A stretch of DNA of 64,000 nt from Sphingomonas pseudosanguinis (GCF_014196255.1 NZ_JACIDH010000002.1:248001-312000); one strand, 5' to 3'. Numbered from the stretch's first letter, positions 47,882 through 57,209 are shown. The notes: generated from the sequence alone by a model not told the origin. Made by a program: numbers and translations.

Positions 47882-49146
47882 GCGAGCCGCCGACCGCGCA
47901 TCAGCCCCAGACCCGCCAGGCTCAGCAGCCCGGCGGCGACGAGATACGCGCCGACCCAGTTCAATCCGCCGCGCTCGGTCAGAGCTTGCGCGGCGATCGG
48001 CGCCAACGCGCCGCCGATGATCCCGCCCAGATTGAACGTCATCGATACACCCGTATAGCGCACCCCCGCCGGGAACAGCGCGGGCAACCAGCCTCCCAGC
48101 GGGCCATAGGCGAAACCCATCACGAACAGCGCGGCGGCCAGCCAGACGAAGACGACGCCGAGCGATCCCGATCCCAGCATCGGCCCCATCGCCAGTCCGA
48201 TCAACACGCATCCGGCAAAGCCGATCGCCAGCATCATGGGTGCACCACGCCGATCCGCCATGACGCTGGACACAATGACGCCCGCCGCCAGGAACAGGAT
48301 GGCGACAAGCTGAACGCCCAGAAACGCCTCGCGTGGATAGCCGAGCGTGCTGGTGCCATATCCGAGTGCGAAGGCGGTCGCGAGGTAGAAGATCGCAAAA
48401 CAGGCGATGACCCCACCGGTGCCGGCGAGCAGCGCACGGCCATGGCCGCTCAATAGGGTGGCGATCGGCACGCGCGGCAACGCCTCCGCCTTCTTGGCTT
48501 CGGCGAAATCGGGCGTCTCAGTCAGGCGAAGACGAACCCATAGCCCCAGCAGGACCAGCACCGAACTCGCCAGAAACGGCAGTCGCCAGCCCCAGGCGCG
48601 GAACTGGTCATCGGTCAGCAGCAGCCCCAGGATCAGGAAAAAGCCATTGGCCAGGATGAACCCGACCGGCGCGCCCAGCGGCGGGAACATGCCCCAGGTG
48701 TTGCGCCGACCCGGCGGCGCGTTCTCGACCGCGAGCAGCGCGGCCCCGCCCCATTCGCCGCCAAGACCCAGCCCCTGCCCCAGTCGCGCCAGGCACAGCA
48801 GCAGCGGCGCGATCCAGCCGGCCTGCGCATAAGTCGGCAGAAAGGCGATCGCGACGGTCGAACCGCCCATCAGCAACAGGCTGGCGACCAGCGTCGACTT
48901 GCGCCCCACCCGATCGCCGAAATGCCCGAACGCGACCGCGCCGACCGGCCGGGCGATGAAGGCGAGGCCGAAGCTGGCATAGGACAGCAGCAATTGCGCC
49001 GTGGGCGACGACGACGGAAAGAAGAGCGGCCCGAAGACGAGCGCCGCCGCCGTCGCATAGATATAGAAATCGTAGAACTCGACGGCCGTGCCGGTCAGGC
49101 TGGCGAGCAGGATATGGCGGTGCGAGGGTGGTACGGCACGGGTCAT
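47872..49146 (-). CDS. MFS transporter, metabolite:H+ symporter type
   Basis: A 424-residue membrane protein with 12 helices. The start TGTAVEFYDFYIYATAAALVF and the loop FGHFGDRVGRKSTLV (the MFS signature) place it with the ShiA/ProP/KgtP proton symporters for dicarboxylates, shikimate or betaines; the substrate cannot be read. It begins at ATG 49146 and is read toward the rsmD end. Isolated: the phosphate transporter gene lies upstream on the same strand with a 62-base gap. Confidence 0.85.
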   Translation of the reverse strand: MTRAVPPSHRHILLASLTGTAVEFYDFYIYATAAALVFGPLFFPSSSPTAQLLLSYASFGLAFIARPVGAVAFGHFGDRVGRKSTLVASLLLMGGSTVAIAFLPTYAQAGWIAPLLLCLARLGQGLGLGGEWGGAALLAVENAPPGRRNTWGMFPPLGAPVGFILANGFFLILGLLLTDDQFRAWGWRLPFLASSVLVLLGLWVRLRLTETPDFAEAKKAEALPRVPIATLLSGHGRALLAGTGGVIACFAIFYLATAFALGYGTSTLGYPREAFLGVQLVAILFLAAGVIVSSVMADRRGAPMMLAIGFAGCVLIGLAMGPMLGSGSLGVVFVWLAAALFVMGFAYGPLGGWLPALFPAGVRYTGVSMTFNLGGIIGGALAPIAAQALTERGGLNWVGAYLVAAGLLSLAGLGLMRGRRLAQP

Positions 49147-49208
49147 GCCCCCGCTGTGGCAGAAGCCAAATGCCGCCGTAAAGACCTATCGATCCTCCGA
49201 ACGCCGGC

Positions 49209-50849
49209 TCAGCCCGCCAGTCCTGCGACCAGCTTCAGTAGCAGCCAGTATAGCGATCCCGACAAGAGCATAGCGACCGGCAACGTCAGCACCCAGGCGA
49301 GCGCCATGTTACGGACCGTCCGCCCCTGTAACCCCGCGCCATTGGCGACCGAGGCGCCGGCGACGCCGGACGACAGGATATGGGTCGTCGATACCGGCGC
49401 ACCGAACCGCTCCGCCAGCAGGATCGTCGCCGCCGCCATCAATTCGGCCGACGCACCCATGCCATAGGTCAGGTGCGTCTTGCCGATCCGCTCGCCCACC
49501 GTCACCACGATCCGCCGCCAGCCGACCATGGTGCCCAGACCCAGCGCCAGCGCGACCGTCACCTTCACCCAGAGCGGAATATAGCGAGTGCCGCGCTCGA
49601 GCTGCCCCGCATAGGCATTCAGCGAGTCGATCTCGGCCGCGGTGAAGCGGCTCTTGGCCCCTTCGTCCTTCGTCACCATCCGGGTGGAGTCGAGGACCAG
49701 ATACATGTCGTTGCGCAGATTGGGCACGATCGCGGCGGGCACGCGGCTGAGCGCACCGTAATTGGCGATCCGATCGCCGATGTCGTGCGACAGGGTCGAC
49801 AGGCCTTCATAGACCTGCGGCGTATTGATTTTCTTGGTCCGCACCCCCTCGACGACGGCGGCGCGTGCGCGGTCGAGCGGAAGCGCAAACCCGGTGCCAT
49901 GCGCGGCATAGGCGGCCGAGGCGACGTCGGCGCTCCGGACGAAGGCGGGCATCGCGCTTTCGGGCAAGGTGCGGTTGAGCGCATAGGCGGTCGGCGCGCA
50001 GCCGATCAGGATCAGCATGATCAGGCCCATGCCCTTCTGCCCGTCATTGCCGCCATGCGCGAAGCTGACCGCCGTGCAGGTGAAGATCAGCAGCGCGCGA
50101 ATGCCGCGCGGCGGCCGCGCATTCCCTTCGGGCTCGCGGTACAGCCGCTCGTCCTTCAGGAATCGCTTCATGACGAGCAGCAGCATCAACGCGCCGACAA
50201 AGCCGATCAGCGGGCTGAAGAGCAGCGCCGACAGCACCTTGCGAACCTGCGCCATGTCGACGCCCGACACACCCGAGGCGCTCGACAGCAACTGGTTGGC
50301 GAGCCCGACGCCCAGGATCGATCCAATCAGCGCATGGCTCGACGAATTGGGCAGACCCACCGCCCAGGTCGCGAGATTCCACAGGATCGCCGCAAGCAGC
50401 AGGGCGAAGATCATCGCGAAGCCGCCGGCGGAGCCGACATGCAGCATCAGGTCGATGGGCAGCAGCGTGATGATCGAATAGGCGACCGCGCCGCTCGACA
50501 GCATCACGCCCAGGAAATTGAAGAAGCCCGACCAGACGACCGCCAGCGGGGCGGGCATCGAATGGGTGTAGATGACGGTCGCGACCGCGTTGGCCGTATC
50601 GTGGAAACCGTTCACGAACTCGAAGCCCAGCGCGATCAGCAGCGCGAGACCCAGAAAGGCGAAGACACCCATCGCCATCGGCTCGCCCACATTGGCGGTG
50701 TCGGTGGCGATGCTATAGCCGGCATAGGCCAGGCCACCGACCAGCAGGGCGGTGAAGACCCAGCGCCCCGACGGGTGGAGACCCGCGTCGAGCCTAGGTC
50801 CACGAACGCGGGATTCGGACTCCCCACCGGCAAGCGCATATGGTGTCAT
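49209..50849 (-). CDS. pit: Low-affinity inorganic phosphate transporter, Pit family
   Basis: A 546-residue Pit transporter. The duplicated PiT signature is clear: GFEFVNGFHDTANAVATVIYT in the first half and SFAHGGNDGQKGMGLIM in the second. A central soluble loop of about 140 residues (DRARAAVVEGVRTKKINTPQ) is inserted, longer than in E. coli PitA. I start at ATG 50849 (MTPYALAGGESES); the frame is open to 50957 with unconserved residues. It may feed phosphate to the polyphosphate genes at the start of the window. No PhoU-like partner is adjacent. Confidence 0.92.
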   Translation of the reverse strand: MTPYALAGGESESRVRGPRLDAGLHPSGRWVFTALLVGGLAYAGYSIATDTANVGEPMAMGVFAFLGLALLIALGFEFVNGFHDTANAVATVIYTHSMPAPLAVVWSGFFNFLGVMLSSGAVAYSIITLLPIDLMLHVGSAGGFAMIFALLLAAILWNLATWAVGLPNSSSHALIGSILGVGLANQLLSSASGVSGVDMAQVRKVLSALLFSPLIGFVGALMLLLVMKRFLKDERLYREPEGNARPPRGIRALLIFTCTAVSFAHGGNDGQKGMGLIMLILIGCAPTAYALNRTLPESAMPAFVRSADVASAAYAAHGTGFALPLDRARAAVVEGVRTKKINTPQVYEGLSTLSHDIGDRIANYGALSRVPAAIVPNLRNDMYLVLDSTRMVTKDEGAKSRFTAAEIDSLNAYAGQLERGTRYIPLWVKVTVALALGLGTMVGWRRIVVTVGERIGKTHLTYGMGASAELMAAATILLAERFGAPVSTTHILSSGVAGASVANGAGLQGRTVRNMALAWVLTLPVAMLLSGSLYWLLLKLVAGLAG

Positions 50850-50970
50850 GATGGAAGCTCGTTGCGCCTGTGACGTGACATTTTCATGACGCGGATCGGC
50901 GGCCGCACGCGCCATCAACCAGAAATGGGACGGTCGGCACAGGCACGACCGTCCCATGTTCGCGACGGTG

Positions 50971-51294
50971 TCAGCGAGTGCTGGCGAGCATGACCGGCGC
51001 GTTGGTCAGCGCGGCGACCTTCACCGCGCTGTCGGCCCGCATTTCGGCGCGGCAGCGCGTGATGTCGCCGTTGATCCGCAGGTCGCGGGTCATGTGGCCA
51101 CAAGCGATGGCGGCGGCACGACGCAGACGGGCGTCGAGCATCGCGCGATGCTCGGGCTTGCGCAGGTCGAGGTCGCGGTGGCGGACCGTGGCGGTGACGG
51201 TCTCCCGCGTCTGCGCCTGGGCGGGCGCGGCGGACATCAGGACGGCGGGCACGAGAATAGACGCCGCAAAAGCGGCGGACATGAACTTGGTCAT
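50971..51294 (-). CDS. UrcA family secreted protein
   Basis: A 107-residue protein with a Sec signal peptide (MTKFMSAAFAASILVPAVLM, then AQAQ) and the UrcA pattern: VRHRDLDLRKPEHRAMLDARL followed by a conserved Ala/Cys region AAAIACGHMTRDLRI and a second Cys in RCRAEM. UrcA proteins are common in sphingomonads and caulobacters and have no known function. ATG 51294 has a consensus AGGAG 7 bases upstream. The pit gene lies downstream on the same strand after a 121-base gap. Confidence 0.85.
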   Translation of the reverse strand: MTKFMSAAFAASILVPAVLMSAAPAQAQTRETVTATVRHRDLDLRKPEHRAMLDARLRRAAAIACGHMTRDLRINGDITRCRAEMRADSAVKVAALTNAPVMLASTR

Positions 51295-51507
51295 CGGAAA
51301 TCTCCTGCAACGGATCATGCCCGTCACGGCGACGTGAGCCGTTCGTTACGGCCCCGTCGCTCGTCGGCACGCCGGCTCGATAGCCGCGCCCCAAGTCGGT
51401 TTCGCGACGCCCGCGCGACAATGGCGTGACGAGTCCCATTCCGGATCAAACTGCGCGAATGACAGCCGATGGTTGCCCCGGCGGCAAACGTTCCCTAACT
51501 GTTCGCG

Positions 51508-53805
51508 ATGACCGCCATCACTCCCGAAGCGCCCGCAAATCTGGCCGATTACCCCTATTTGCGGACACTGAATCCCGCACAGCGCGAGGCGGTGCTGACC
51601 ACCGATGGTCCGGTGCTGGTCCTGGCGGGGGCGGGCACGGGCAAGACGGCGGCGCTGACCGCGCGGCTCGCGCATCTGCTCTACACCCGCAAGGCCTGGC
51701 CGTCGGAGATCCTGTCGGTGACATTCACCAACAAGGCCGCGCGCGAAATGCGCGAGCGCGTCGGCCGGCTGGTCGGCGATGCGGTCGAGGGGATGCCGTG
51801 GCTGGGCACCTTCCACGCGATCGGTGCCAAGATGCTGCGCCGCCATGCCGAACTGGTCGGGCTGCAATCCAACTTCACCATCCTCGACACCGATGACCAG
51901 CTCCGGTTGCTCAAGCAGCTGATCGTCGCGGCGGACATCGACGAGAAGCGCTTTCCCGCGCGTGCGCTCGGCGGCCTGATCGACGAGTGGAAGAACAAGG
52001 GGCTGATCCCGGCGGATATCGATGCCGGCGAGGCCGAACGCTACGCCAATGGCCGGGGGGCCGAGCTGTACCGCCAATATCAGGAACGGCTGCGCAGCGT
52101 GAACGCCTGCGACTTCGGCGATCTGTTGCTCCACATGCTGACCATCCTGAAGACGCATCGCGACGTGCTGGAGCATTATCAGCAGCGTTTCCGCTACATC
52201 ATGGTCGACGAGTATCAGGACACCAACAGCGTCCAGTATCTGTGGCTGCGGCTGCTGGCGCAGGCGCGCAAGAATATCGCCTGTGTCGGTGACGACGACC
52301 AGTCCATCTATTCCTGGCGCGGCGCGCAGGTGGAAAATATCCTGCGCTTCGAGCGTGATTTCCCGGGCGCGAAGGTCATCCGGCTGGAGCAGAATTATCG
52401 TTCCACGCCGCATATCCTGGGGGCCGCATCGGGCGTGATCGCCAACAATGGCGGGCGGCTTGGCAAGACCCTGTGGACCGAACTGGACGTGGGTGAGAAG
52501 GTCCGCGTGCTCGGCGTCTGGGACGGGCCGGAGGAGGCGCGGCGCGTCGGCGAGGAGATCGAGGCGGCGCGGCGGTCGGGCACCTCCTACGGCGACATCG
52601 CCATTCTCGTCCGCGCCCAGCACCAGACGCGCGAATTCGAAGACCGCTTCATCGCGATCGGCCTGCCCTATCGGATCGTCGGCGGCTTCCGCTTCTACGA
52701 GCGTGCCGAGATCCGCGATGCGCTGGCCTATCTGCGCGTCGTCAACCAGCCGTCCGACGATCTGGCGTTCGAGCGGATCGTCAACGTCCCCAAGCGCGGC
52801 TTGGGCGACAAGGCGCTGGCCAAGATCCATCAGTTGGCGCGTGCCGAGGGCATGCCGCTGACCATCGCCGCCGCGCGCATCCTGGATACCGACGAGCTGA
52901 CGCCGCAGGCGCGGCGCAGCCTGGGCAATCTGATCGGCGACATCGCCCGTTGGCGCGATATGGCCGGCGATCTGCCCCATGCCGAGCTGGCGCGGCAGAT
53001 GCTGGACGAGAGCGGCTATACCGCCATGTACCAGAATGAGAAATCGGCCGAGGCGGCGGGGCGTCTGGAAAACCTGTCCGAACTCGTCCGCGCGATGGAG
53101 GATTACGACTCGCTTGGCGCGTTCCTGGAGCATGTCTCGCTGGTGATGGACCGCGACGGCGATCGGCGCGAACCCGAAGTGACGATCATGACGATCCACG
53201 CCGCCAAGGGGCTGGAATTCGACACCGTGTTCCTGGCCGGCTGGGAAGAGGGACTGTTCCCCTCGCAGCGTGCGATCGACGAGGGCGGCACGCGCAGCCT
53301 GGAGGAGGAGCGGCGGCTCGCCTATGTCGCGATCACGCGGGCACGGCGAAAGGCAATCATCCTCCACGCGGCCAATCGGCGCATCTATGGCCAATGGACC
53401 TCCAGCCTGCCCAGCCGCTTCGTCGGGGAATTGCCGGCCGAGCATATCGAGAGCGAAACCAGTATGACCGGCGGCGAAAGCCTGTGGCGCGCCAACTGGT
53501 CGGAGCATGCCGATCCCTTCGCCAATGTCGGGCGGGGGACCGGGCGTGGTCCGGGGTGGCAGCGGGCGGCGGCCGGCCAGACCGCCGTACCGACACGCCC
53601 CGTGCGCGTCGTCGAGTCGCGCGCGCCGTCGGTCGGGCTGGGACAGAAGGGCCGCGACGATCTGACGGTCGGCGACCGGGTGTTCCACCAGAAGTTCGGC
53701 TATGGCGCGATCGCGGCGATCGAGGGCAACAAGCTGGAGATCGATTTCGAACAGGCGGGGCGCAAGCGGGTGATGGACAGCTTCGTCACCAAAAGCGTCG
53801 CCTGA
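51508..53805 (+). CDS. uvrD: ATP-dependent DNA helicase UvrD/PcrA type
   Basis: Superfamily 1A helicase of 765 residues. Motifs in order: Q and I (LNPAQREAVLTTDG, GAGTGKTAALTARL), II (MVDEYQDTNSVQY), III (GDDDQSIYSWRGAQVENI), IV (RLEQNYRSTPHIL), V/VI (MTIHAAKGLEF, YVAITRARRKAII). A C-terminal disordered linker and Tudor-like end (DRVFHQKFGYGAI) follow, as in UvrD. It works in nucleotide excision and mismatch repair. ATG 51508; the region from 51295 to 51507 contains only promoter sequence that I could not resolve. Confidence 0.96.
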   Translation: MTAITPEAPANLADYPYLRTLNPAQREAVLTTDGPVLVLAGAGTGKTAALTARLAHLLYTRKAWPSEILSVTFTNKAAREMRERVGRLVGDAVEGMPWLGTFHAIGAKMLRRHAELVGLQSNFTILDTDDQLRLLKQLIVAADIDEKRFPARALGGLIDEWKNKGLIPADIDAGEAERYANGRGAELYRQYQERLRSVNACDFGDLLLHMLTILKTHRDVLEHYQQRFRYIMVDEYQDTNSVQYLWLRLLAQARKNIACVGDDDQSIYSWRGAQVENILRFERDFPGAKVIRLEQNYRSTPHILGAASGVIANNGGRLGKTLWTELDVGEKVRVLGVWDGPEEARRVGEEIEAARRSGTSYGDIAILVRAQHQTREFEDRFIAIGLPYRIVGGFRFYERAEIRDALAYLRVVNQPSDDLAFERIVNVPKRGLGDKALAKIHQLARAEGMPLTIAAARILDTDELTPQARRSLGNLIGDIARWRDMAGDLPHAELARQMLDESGYTAMYQNEKSAEAAGRLENLSELVRAMEDYDSLGAFLEHVSLVMDRDGDRREPEVTIMTIHAAKGLEFDTVFLAGWEEGLFPSQRAIDEGGTRSLEEERRLAYVAITRARRKAIILHAANRRIYGQWTSSLPSRFVGELPAEHIESETSMTGGESLWRANWSEHADPFANVGRGTGRGPGWQRAAAGQTAVPTRPVRVVESRAPSVGLGQKGRDDLTVGDRVFHQKFGYGAIAAIEGNKLEIDFEQAGRKRVMDSFVTKSVA

Positions 53806-53821
53806 CCCTCAGCACCGTTCA

Positions 53822-53846
53822 GGAACCATATCGATTCGTGGCCGTA
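53822..53846 (+). promoter_or_regulatory. Candidate EcfG-type promoter before the glycine-zipper gene
   Basis: GGAAC at 53822-53826, a 16-base spacer and CGTA at 53843-53846, against the consensus GGAAC-N16/17-CGTT (last base differs). It lies 45 bases upstream of ATG 53892, a suitable distance. Weaker than the 57250 site. Confidence 0.4.
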
Positions 53847-53891
53847 TCGGTCTGGCCTGCCCGATCGTGCGGGCGCTGGAGGAAAAGATCG

Positions 53892-54485
53892 ATGGGCTTT
53901 CGTCGCCTGGCCATCGCGACAGTCGCCACCGCCGTTACCATGACCGCCCTGCCCGCATCGGCGCAGACCGCCGCAGACGAGGCACGGTTCCGGGCGGCGC
54001 AGGCGCGTTTCGACCGGGAATATCAGATTTACCGGCAGGAAGTGGATCGGTATCAGGCGGAGCGCGGCCGGGGTTATTCGGATGCGGGTCCGGGCTATGA
54101 CGATGGCTATCGCCCTGCCCCGCCGCCCCCGCCCCCGCCGCCAGCGGCCGGCCCCGGCGGCTACCGCGTAGCACCACCTGTCCCGGCGGACGGCTATGGC
54201 CCTGACGATCAGCCCTATTATGATCCGGTCGGCGATTACCGCGATGGGCCGCAATATCGCGAGCGCGTCCTACAGCCGCAGGACCGCGTCTATGCCGGGA
54301 CCGATGGCCGCTATTATTGCCGGCGGTCGGACGGTACCACCGGCCTGATCATCGGGGGGGCGGCCGGCGGCGTGCTTGGCAATCTGGTCGGGGGCCGCAG
54401 CAGCACCATCGCCACCCTATTGGGGGCCGCCGGCGGCGCGCTGGCCGGGCGTTCGATCGACCAGAACCAAGTGCGCTGCCGTTGA
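53892..54485 (+). CDS. Glycine-zipper 2TM outer-envelope protein
   Basis: A 197-residue exported protein: Sec signal peptide ending ALPASAQ, then a region of Arg/Tyr/Pro/Asp repeats (YDDGYRPAPPPPPPPPA), and a C-terminal Gly-zipper (GLIIGGAAGGVLGNLVGG, then TLLGAAGGALAGRSI), the 2TM domain found in SlyB- or Rick-17-kDa-like proteins. Function likely structural, in the outer envelope. ATG 53892 has GGAGGAAAAG 6-15 bases upstream. A possible EcfG-type promoter lies before it. The stop lies inside a nested inverted repeat shared with the convergent gene. Confidence 0.85.
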   Translation: MGFRRLAIATVATAVTMTALPASAQTAADEARFRAAQARFDREYQIYRQEVDRYQAERGRGYSDAGPGYDDGYRPAPPPPPPPPAAGPGGYRVAPPVPADGYGPDDQPYYDPVGDYRDGPQYRERVLQPQDRVYAGTDGRYYCRRSDGTTGLIIGGAAGGVLGNLVGGRSSTIATLLGAAGGALAGRSIDQNQVRCR

Positions 54486-54553
54486 TTAGCCAGCCGGAGC
54501 CATCAGTGCCGACGCATTGATGGCTCCGGCCCGACCGCCGATCGGGCTAATCA
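54483..54553. terminator. Nested inverted repeat joining two convergent stops
   Basis: Outer arms TGATTAGCC (54483-54491) and GGCTAATCA (54545-54553) include the two TGA stop codons. Inside them a perfect 13-base stem pairs GCCGGAGCCATCA (54493-54505) with TGATGGCTCCGGC (54518-54530), with a 12-base loop. There is no T run, so it probably works as a bidirectional transcript end or RNA-stability hairpin rather than as a classical terminator. Confidence 0.6.
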
Positions 54554-54910
54554 GGCCGGCTCGACCATCATCAACGCGACGTTGCGATATTTCTCGGCAT
54601 CGCGTTCGAACAGCGTGCTGAGCGCGAAACGGCGCGGGGTCAGGCGGAGTGCGCCCAGGCCCGCCAGCTTGAACGTGCCCATCTTTTCCTCGCGTGGCGG
54701 CTTGCCGTCCCGCTCGACAGTGGTCGCATCGACGTAAAGCTCGTCGTGGCGGGTGTAGATCACATGAGGCGCCAGCACCACTTCGCCGCGATTATACATG
54801 GCGGAGACGGCCTGCATCTTCACGATGGCCTCGAAAATGATGGCGGGAGCGCCCGCCGCCGGCTCAGCCGGACGGCGCTCGGTCGTCGACATATCGGTCA
54901 TGCCCTGCAT
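54551..54910 (-). CDS. Conserved protein of unknown function
   Basis: A 119-residue soluble protein without a recognised domain. Conserved-looking blocks are IIFEAIVKMQAVSAMYNRG, VVLAPHVIYTRHDELYVDA, MGTFKLAGLGALRLTPRRF and a C-terminal KYRNVALMMVEPA; alternating strands suggest a small beta fold. ATG 54910 has AGGA at a good distance; ATG 54901 and 54892 are in frame. It ends in the nested repeat shared with the glycine-zipper gene. The S9 peptidase gene lies upstream on the same strand. Confidence 0.68.
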   Translation of the reverse strand: MQGMTDMSTTERRPAEPAAGAPAIIFEAIVKMQAVSAMYNRGEVVLAPHVIYTRHDELYVDATTVERDGKPPREEKMGTFKLAGLGALRLTPRRFALSTLFERDAEKYRNVALMMVEPA

Positions 54911-54965
54911 TTGCCCATCCTACCGCAACGCAGCAAGAACAATATTGTCCCATAGGGCAAGCGGC

Positions 54966-54997
54966 AAATGCCGGATGCGCCGTAACGCACCCGGCAT
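54966..54997 (-). terminator. Hairpin downstream of the S9 peptidase gene
   Basis: ATGCCGG (54968-54974) pairs with CCGGCAT (54991-54997); inside it TGCG pairs with CGCA around a CCGTAA loop, an 11-pair stem with one mismatch. On the minus strand it is followed by TTTGCC, so a weak terminator for the peptidase is likely. Confidence 0.55.
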
Positions 54998-55004
54998 CGC
55001 CACG

Positions 55005-57122
55005 TCAGCGCTTCGGCTGGTCCATCAGCTTCTGCGCGAAATAGACCATCTGCTGCGCACTCAGCCGCGCGCCCTGCGCGATGTCGGCATCGCCCGAATG
55101 GCCACCGGCCGTATCCTCATAGAAGAGATACGGGATGCCATATTCGGACAAGCGCGCGGCGAACTTGCGCGCATGCTGCGGCCCGACACGGTCGTCCTTG
55201 GTCGTGGTCCAGATATAGGGCTCAGGGTAGGCCACGCCCTTGCGGATATTCGCATAGGGCGAGATCTTGCGCAGGAAGGCCGCCTCCTCGGGCACGTCGA
55301 CCGACCCATATTCGTCCTTCCACGAGTCGCCGGCGGCGATCTTCTGATAGCGGACCATGTCGAGCAGCGGCACCTGGATCGTCACCGCCTTCCACAGCTC
55401 GGGATGCTGGGTCAGCTCGACGCCCATCAGCAGTCCGCCGTTCGAGCCGCCATAGATGCCCAGCTTTTGCGGATTGGTGATCTTGCGGGTGAACAGGTCC
55501 TTCGCAACCGAAGCGAAGTCGTCATAGATGATCTGACGCTTCGTCTTGCGGCCCGCGTCATGCCATTTCGGCCCGAACTCGCCGCCGCCACGGATATTGG
55601 CAAGGACATAGGCCCCGCCCCGCTCAGTCCAGATCTTGCCGGTCGAGCCGAGATAGGTCGGCAGGCGCGCGATCTCGAACCCGCCATAGGCGGTCATCAG
55701 CGTCGGCGTGGTGCCGTCCAGCGTCGCGCCCTTGGGCAGGACGACGAAATACGGGATTTTCGTGCCGTCGGTGGAGGTCGCCTCATATTGATGGACGGTC
55801 GTCCCCGCCGCATCGAAGCGCGCGGGCAGCGTTTTCAGCACCTGCGGCGTGGCCGGCTGGCCAGCATCGAAGCGCGACAGCACGGTCGGCGTGGTGAAGC
55901 CTGCGGTCGACAGATAGACGATGTTCGACCGGTCGCTGGTGCTGACCACGTCGACCGCCATATTGTCCGGCACCTGCACGGCAGTCGCGGTCCAGCCATT
56001 GGCGCCCGGCGTGAAGACGCTCGCCCGGCCACGGACATTGTCGATATAGGTTACGACGACACGGTCCTTGGTCGTCGAGACGCCCTCGACCGCCTGCCGA
56101 TCGGTCGGCGTGAACAGCGCGCGCGGCGTGATCCGCCCCGCCTCCAGTTCAGTCAGCGGTGCCCAGACGACCGAGCCCGCCGGATGCTCGCCCCAGGCAT
56201 CACTGGTCTGGAAGACCACGCGGCCATCGACCATGCCCGACGGGAAGGCGCGCGCGGGCATCGCGATCGGCTTGGCCCCGCCCGCCGGCGTCCAAAACAG
56301 CTTGTCGCCGCCAAAGAAGGTCTTGCGCCGCTCGATCACGACGGCGCGGTTGCCCTTCGCATCGGTCAGCACGCCGGCATAGGTGCCCAGCTCGTCGGTC
56401 GGCGCCCCCCGGAAGACCTCGGTCGCCTGCGTCAGCGGCTGGCCGCGCTTCACCATCTTCACCACGAACGGGTAGCTCGACTTGGTCAGCGTGCCCTCAC
56501 CCCAGTCGCGGCTGACGAGCAGCGTGTCCTTGTCCAGCCAGGCCGCGCCCTGCTTGGAGGTCGACAGGCGGAAGCCGTTGGGGACGAACGCCCCCGTCTC
56601 CATGTCGAATTCGCGATATTCGATCGCGTCCTCGCCGCCCTCCGACAGGGCGATCAGGCACAGCCGATCCTCGGGGCTGAGGCAGGTCAACCCCTTCCAG
56701 ACCCACTTCTTGCCCTCCGCCTTGCTCAGCGCATCGAGGTCGAGCAGCGTCGTCCAGCGGGGATTGGCCGAGGCGTAATCGGCCTCGCTCGTCCAGCGCC
56801 AAATGCCCTGCGGATGATCGGAGTCGCGCCAGAAATTGACAATCCGGCCATAAAGCTGGCCGGGCATCGGGATGCGATCCTTGGCCGAGGCGATGGCCAG
56901 CGCCTCCTGGTAGAAGGTCTGATAGCGCGGGTCGTTCTGCAGGCGGGGCAGCGTCTTGGCATTCTCCGCCTCGACCCAGGCGAGCGCCTTGGCGCCGTCC
57001 TTGTCCTCCAGCCAGATATAGGGGTCGTTCTCCGTCACTGTATTCACCTGGGCCATTGCCGTTCCCATCATGAGCTGGCTGGCGAGCATCGATCCCGCCA
57101 ACATCAACCGCCATCCCCGCAT
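55005..57122 (-). CDS. Prolyl oligopeptidase family S9 peptidase, exported
   Basis: A 705-residue serine peptidase: signal peptide (MLAGSMLASQLMMGTAMAQ), a beta-propeller domain (about 90-430) and an alpha/beta hydrolase domain. The catalytic triad is Ser560 in IYGGSNGGLLMG, Asp in TKDDRVGPQHA and His in TAGGHSGDADI. It cleaves short proline-containing peptides in the periplasm. ATG 57122 has AAGGAG nine bases upstream; the open frame to 57311 is excluded by this. Divergent from the alpha/beta hydrolase, with a dyad and an EcfG-type promoter between. Confidence 0.92.
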   Translation of the reverse strand: MRGWRLMLAGSMLASQLMMGTAMAQVNTVTENDPYIWLEDKDGAKALAWVEAENAKTLPRLQNDPRYQTFYQEALAIASAKDRIPMPGQLYGRIVNFWRDSDHPQGIWRWTSEADYASANPRWTTLLDLDALSKAEGKKWVWKGLTCLSPEDRLCLIALSEGGEDAIEYREFDMETGAFVPNGFRLSTSKQGAAWLDKDTLLVSRDWGEGTLTKSSYPFVVKMVKRGQPLTQATEVFRGAPTDELGTYAGVLTDAKGNRAVVIERRKTFFGGDKLFWTPAGGAKPIAMPARAFPSGMVDGRVVFQTSDAWGEHPAGSVVWAPLTELEAGRITPRALFTPTDRQAVEGVSTTKDRVVVTYIDNVRGRASVFTPGANGWTATAVQVPDNMAVDVVSTSDRSNIVYLSTAGFTTPTVLSRFDAGQPATPQVLKTLPARFDAAGTTVHQYEATSTDGTKIPYFVVLPKGATLDGTTPTLMTAYGGFEIARLPTYLGSTGKIWTERGGAYVLANIRGGGEFGPKWHDAGRKTKRQIIYDDFASVAKDLFTRKITNPQKLGIYGGSNGGLLMGVELTQHPELWKAVTIQVPLLDMVRYQKIAAGDSWKDEYGSVDVPEEAAFLRKISPYANIRKGVAYPEPYIWTTTKDDRVGPQHARKFAARLSEYGIPYLFYEDTAGGHSGDADIAQGARLSAQQMVYFAQKLMDQPKR

Positions 57123-57188
57123 GTATCGAAGCTCCTTGGATCGTGAATGGCGCGAATGTGACTTCATCACGCGCCGCTGGCAATGCAC

Positions 57189-57209
57189 CACGTCAGCCTT
57201 GTTGACGTG
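57189..57209. repeat. Operator-like dyad CACGTCA-N7-TGACGTG
   Basis: Perfect 7-base inverted repeat (57189-57195 and 57203-57209) with a 7-base spacer. It lies 67-87 bases upstream of the S9 peptidase ATG and 41 bases before the -35 of the EcfG-type promoter of the hydrolase. Its size fits a homodimeric regulator site; no regulator gene is adjacent. Confidence 0.45.

Noticed and set aside
51346..53688. 780-codon antisense frame opposite uvrD
   Set aside because: Same reason: shadow of an unambiguous helicase gene, no recognisable domain.
54927..54951. GGGAC-N16-CGTT on the minus strand before the 54551-54910 gene
   Set aside because: One base off the consensus, and transcription would start almost at the ribosome-binding site, leaving no room for a leader if translation begins at 54910.
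54798..57146. 782-codon plus-strand frame opposite the S9 peptidase
   Set aside because: Shadow frame. The peptidase on the minus strand has signal peptide, triad and a good ribosome-binding site.
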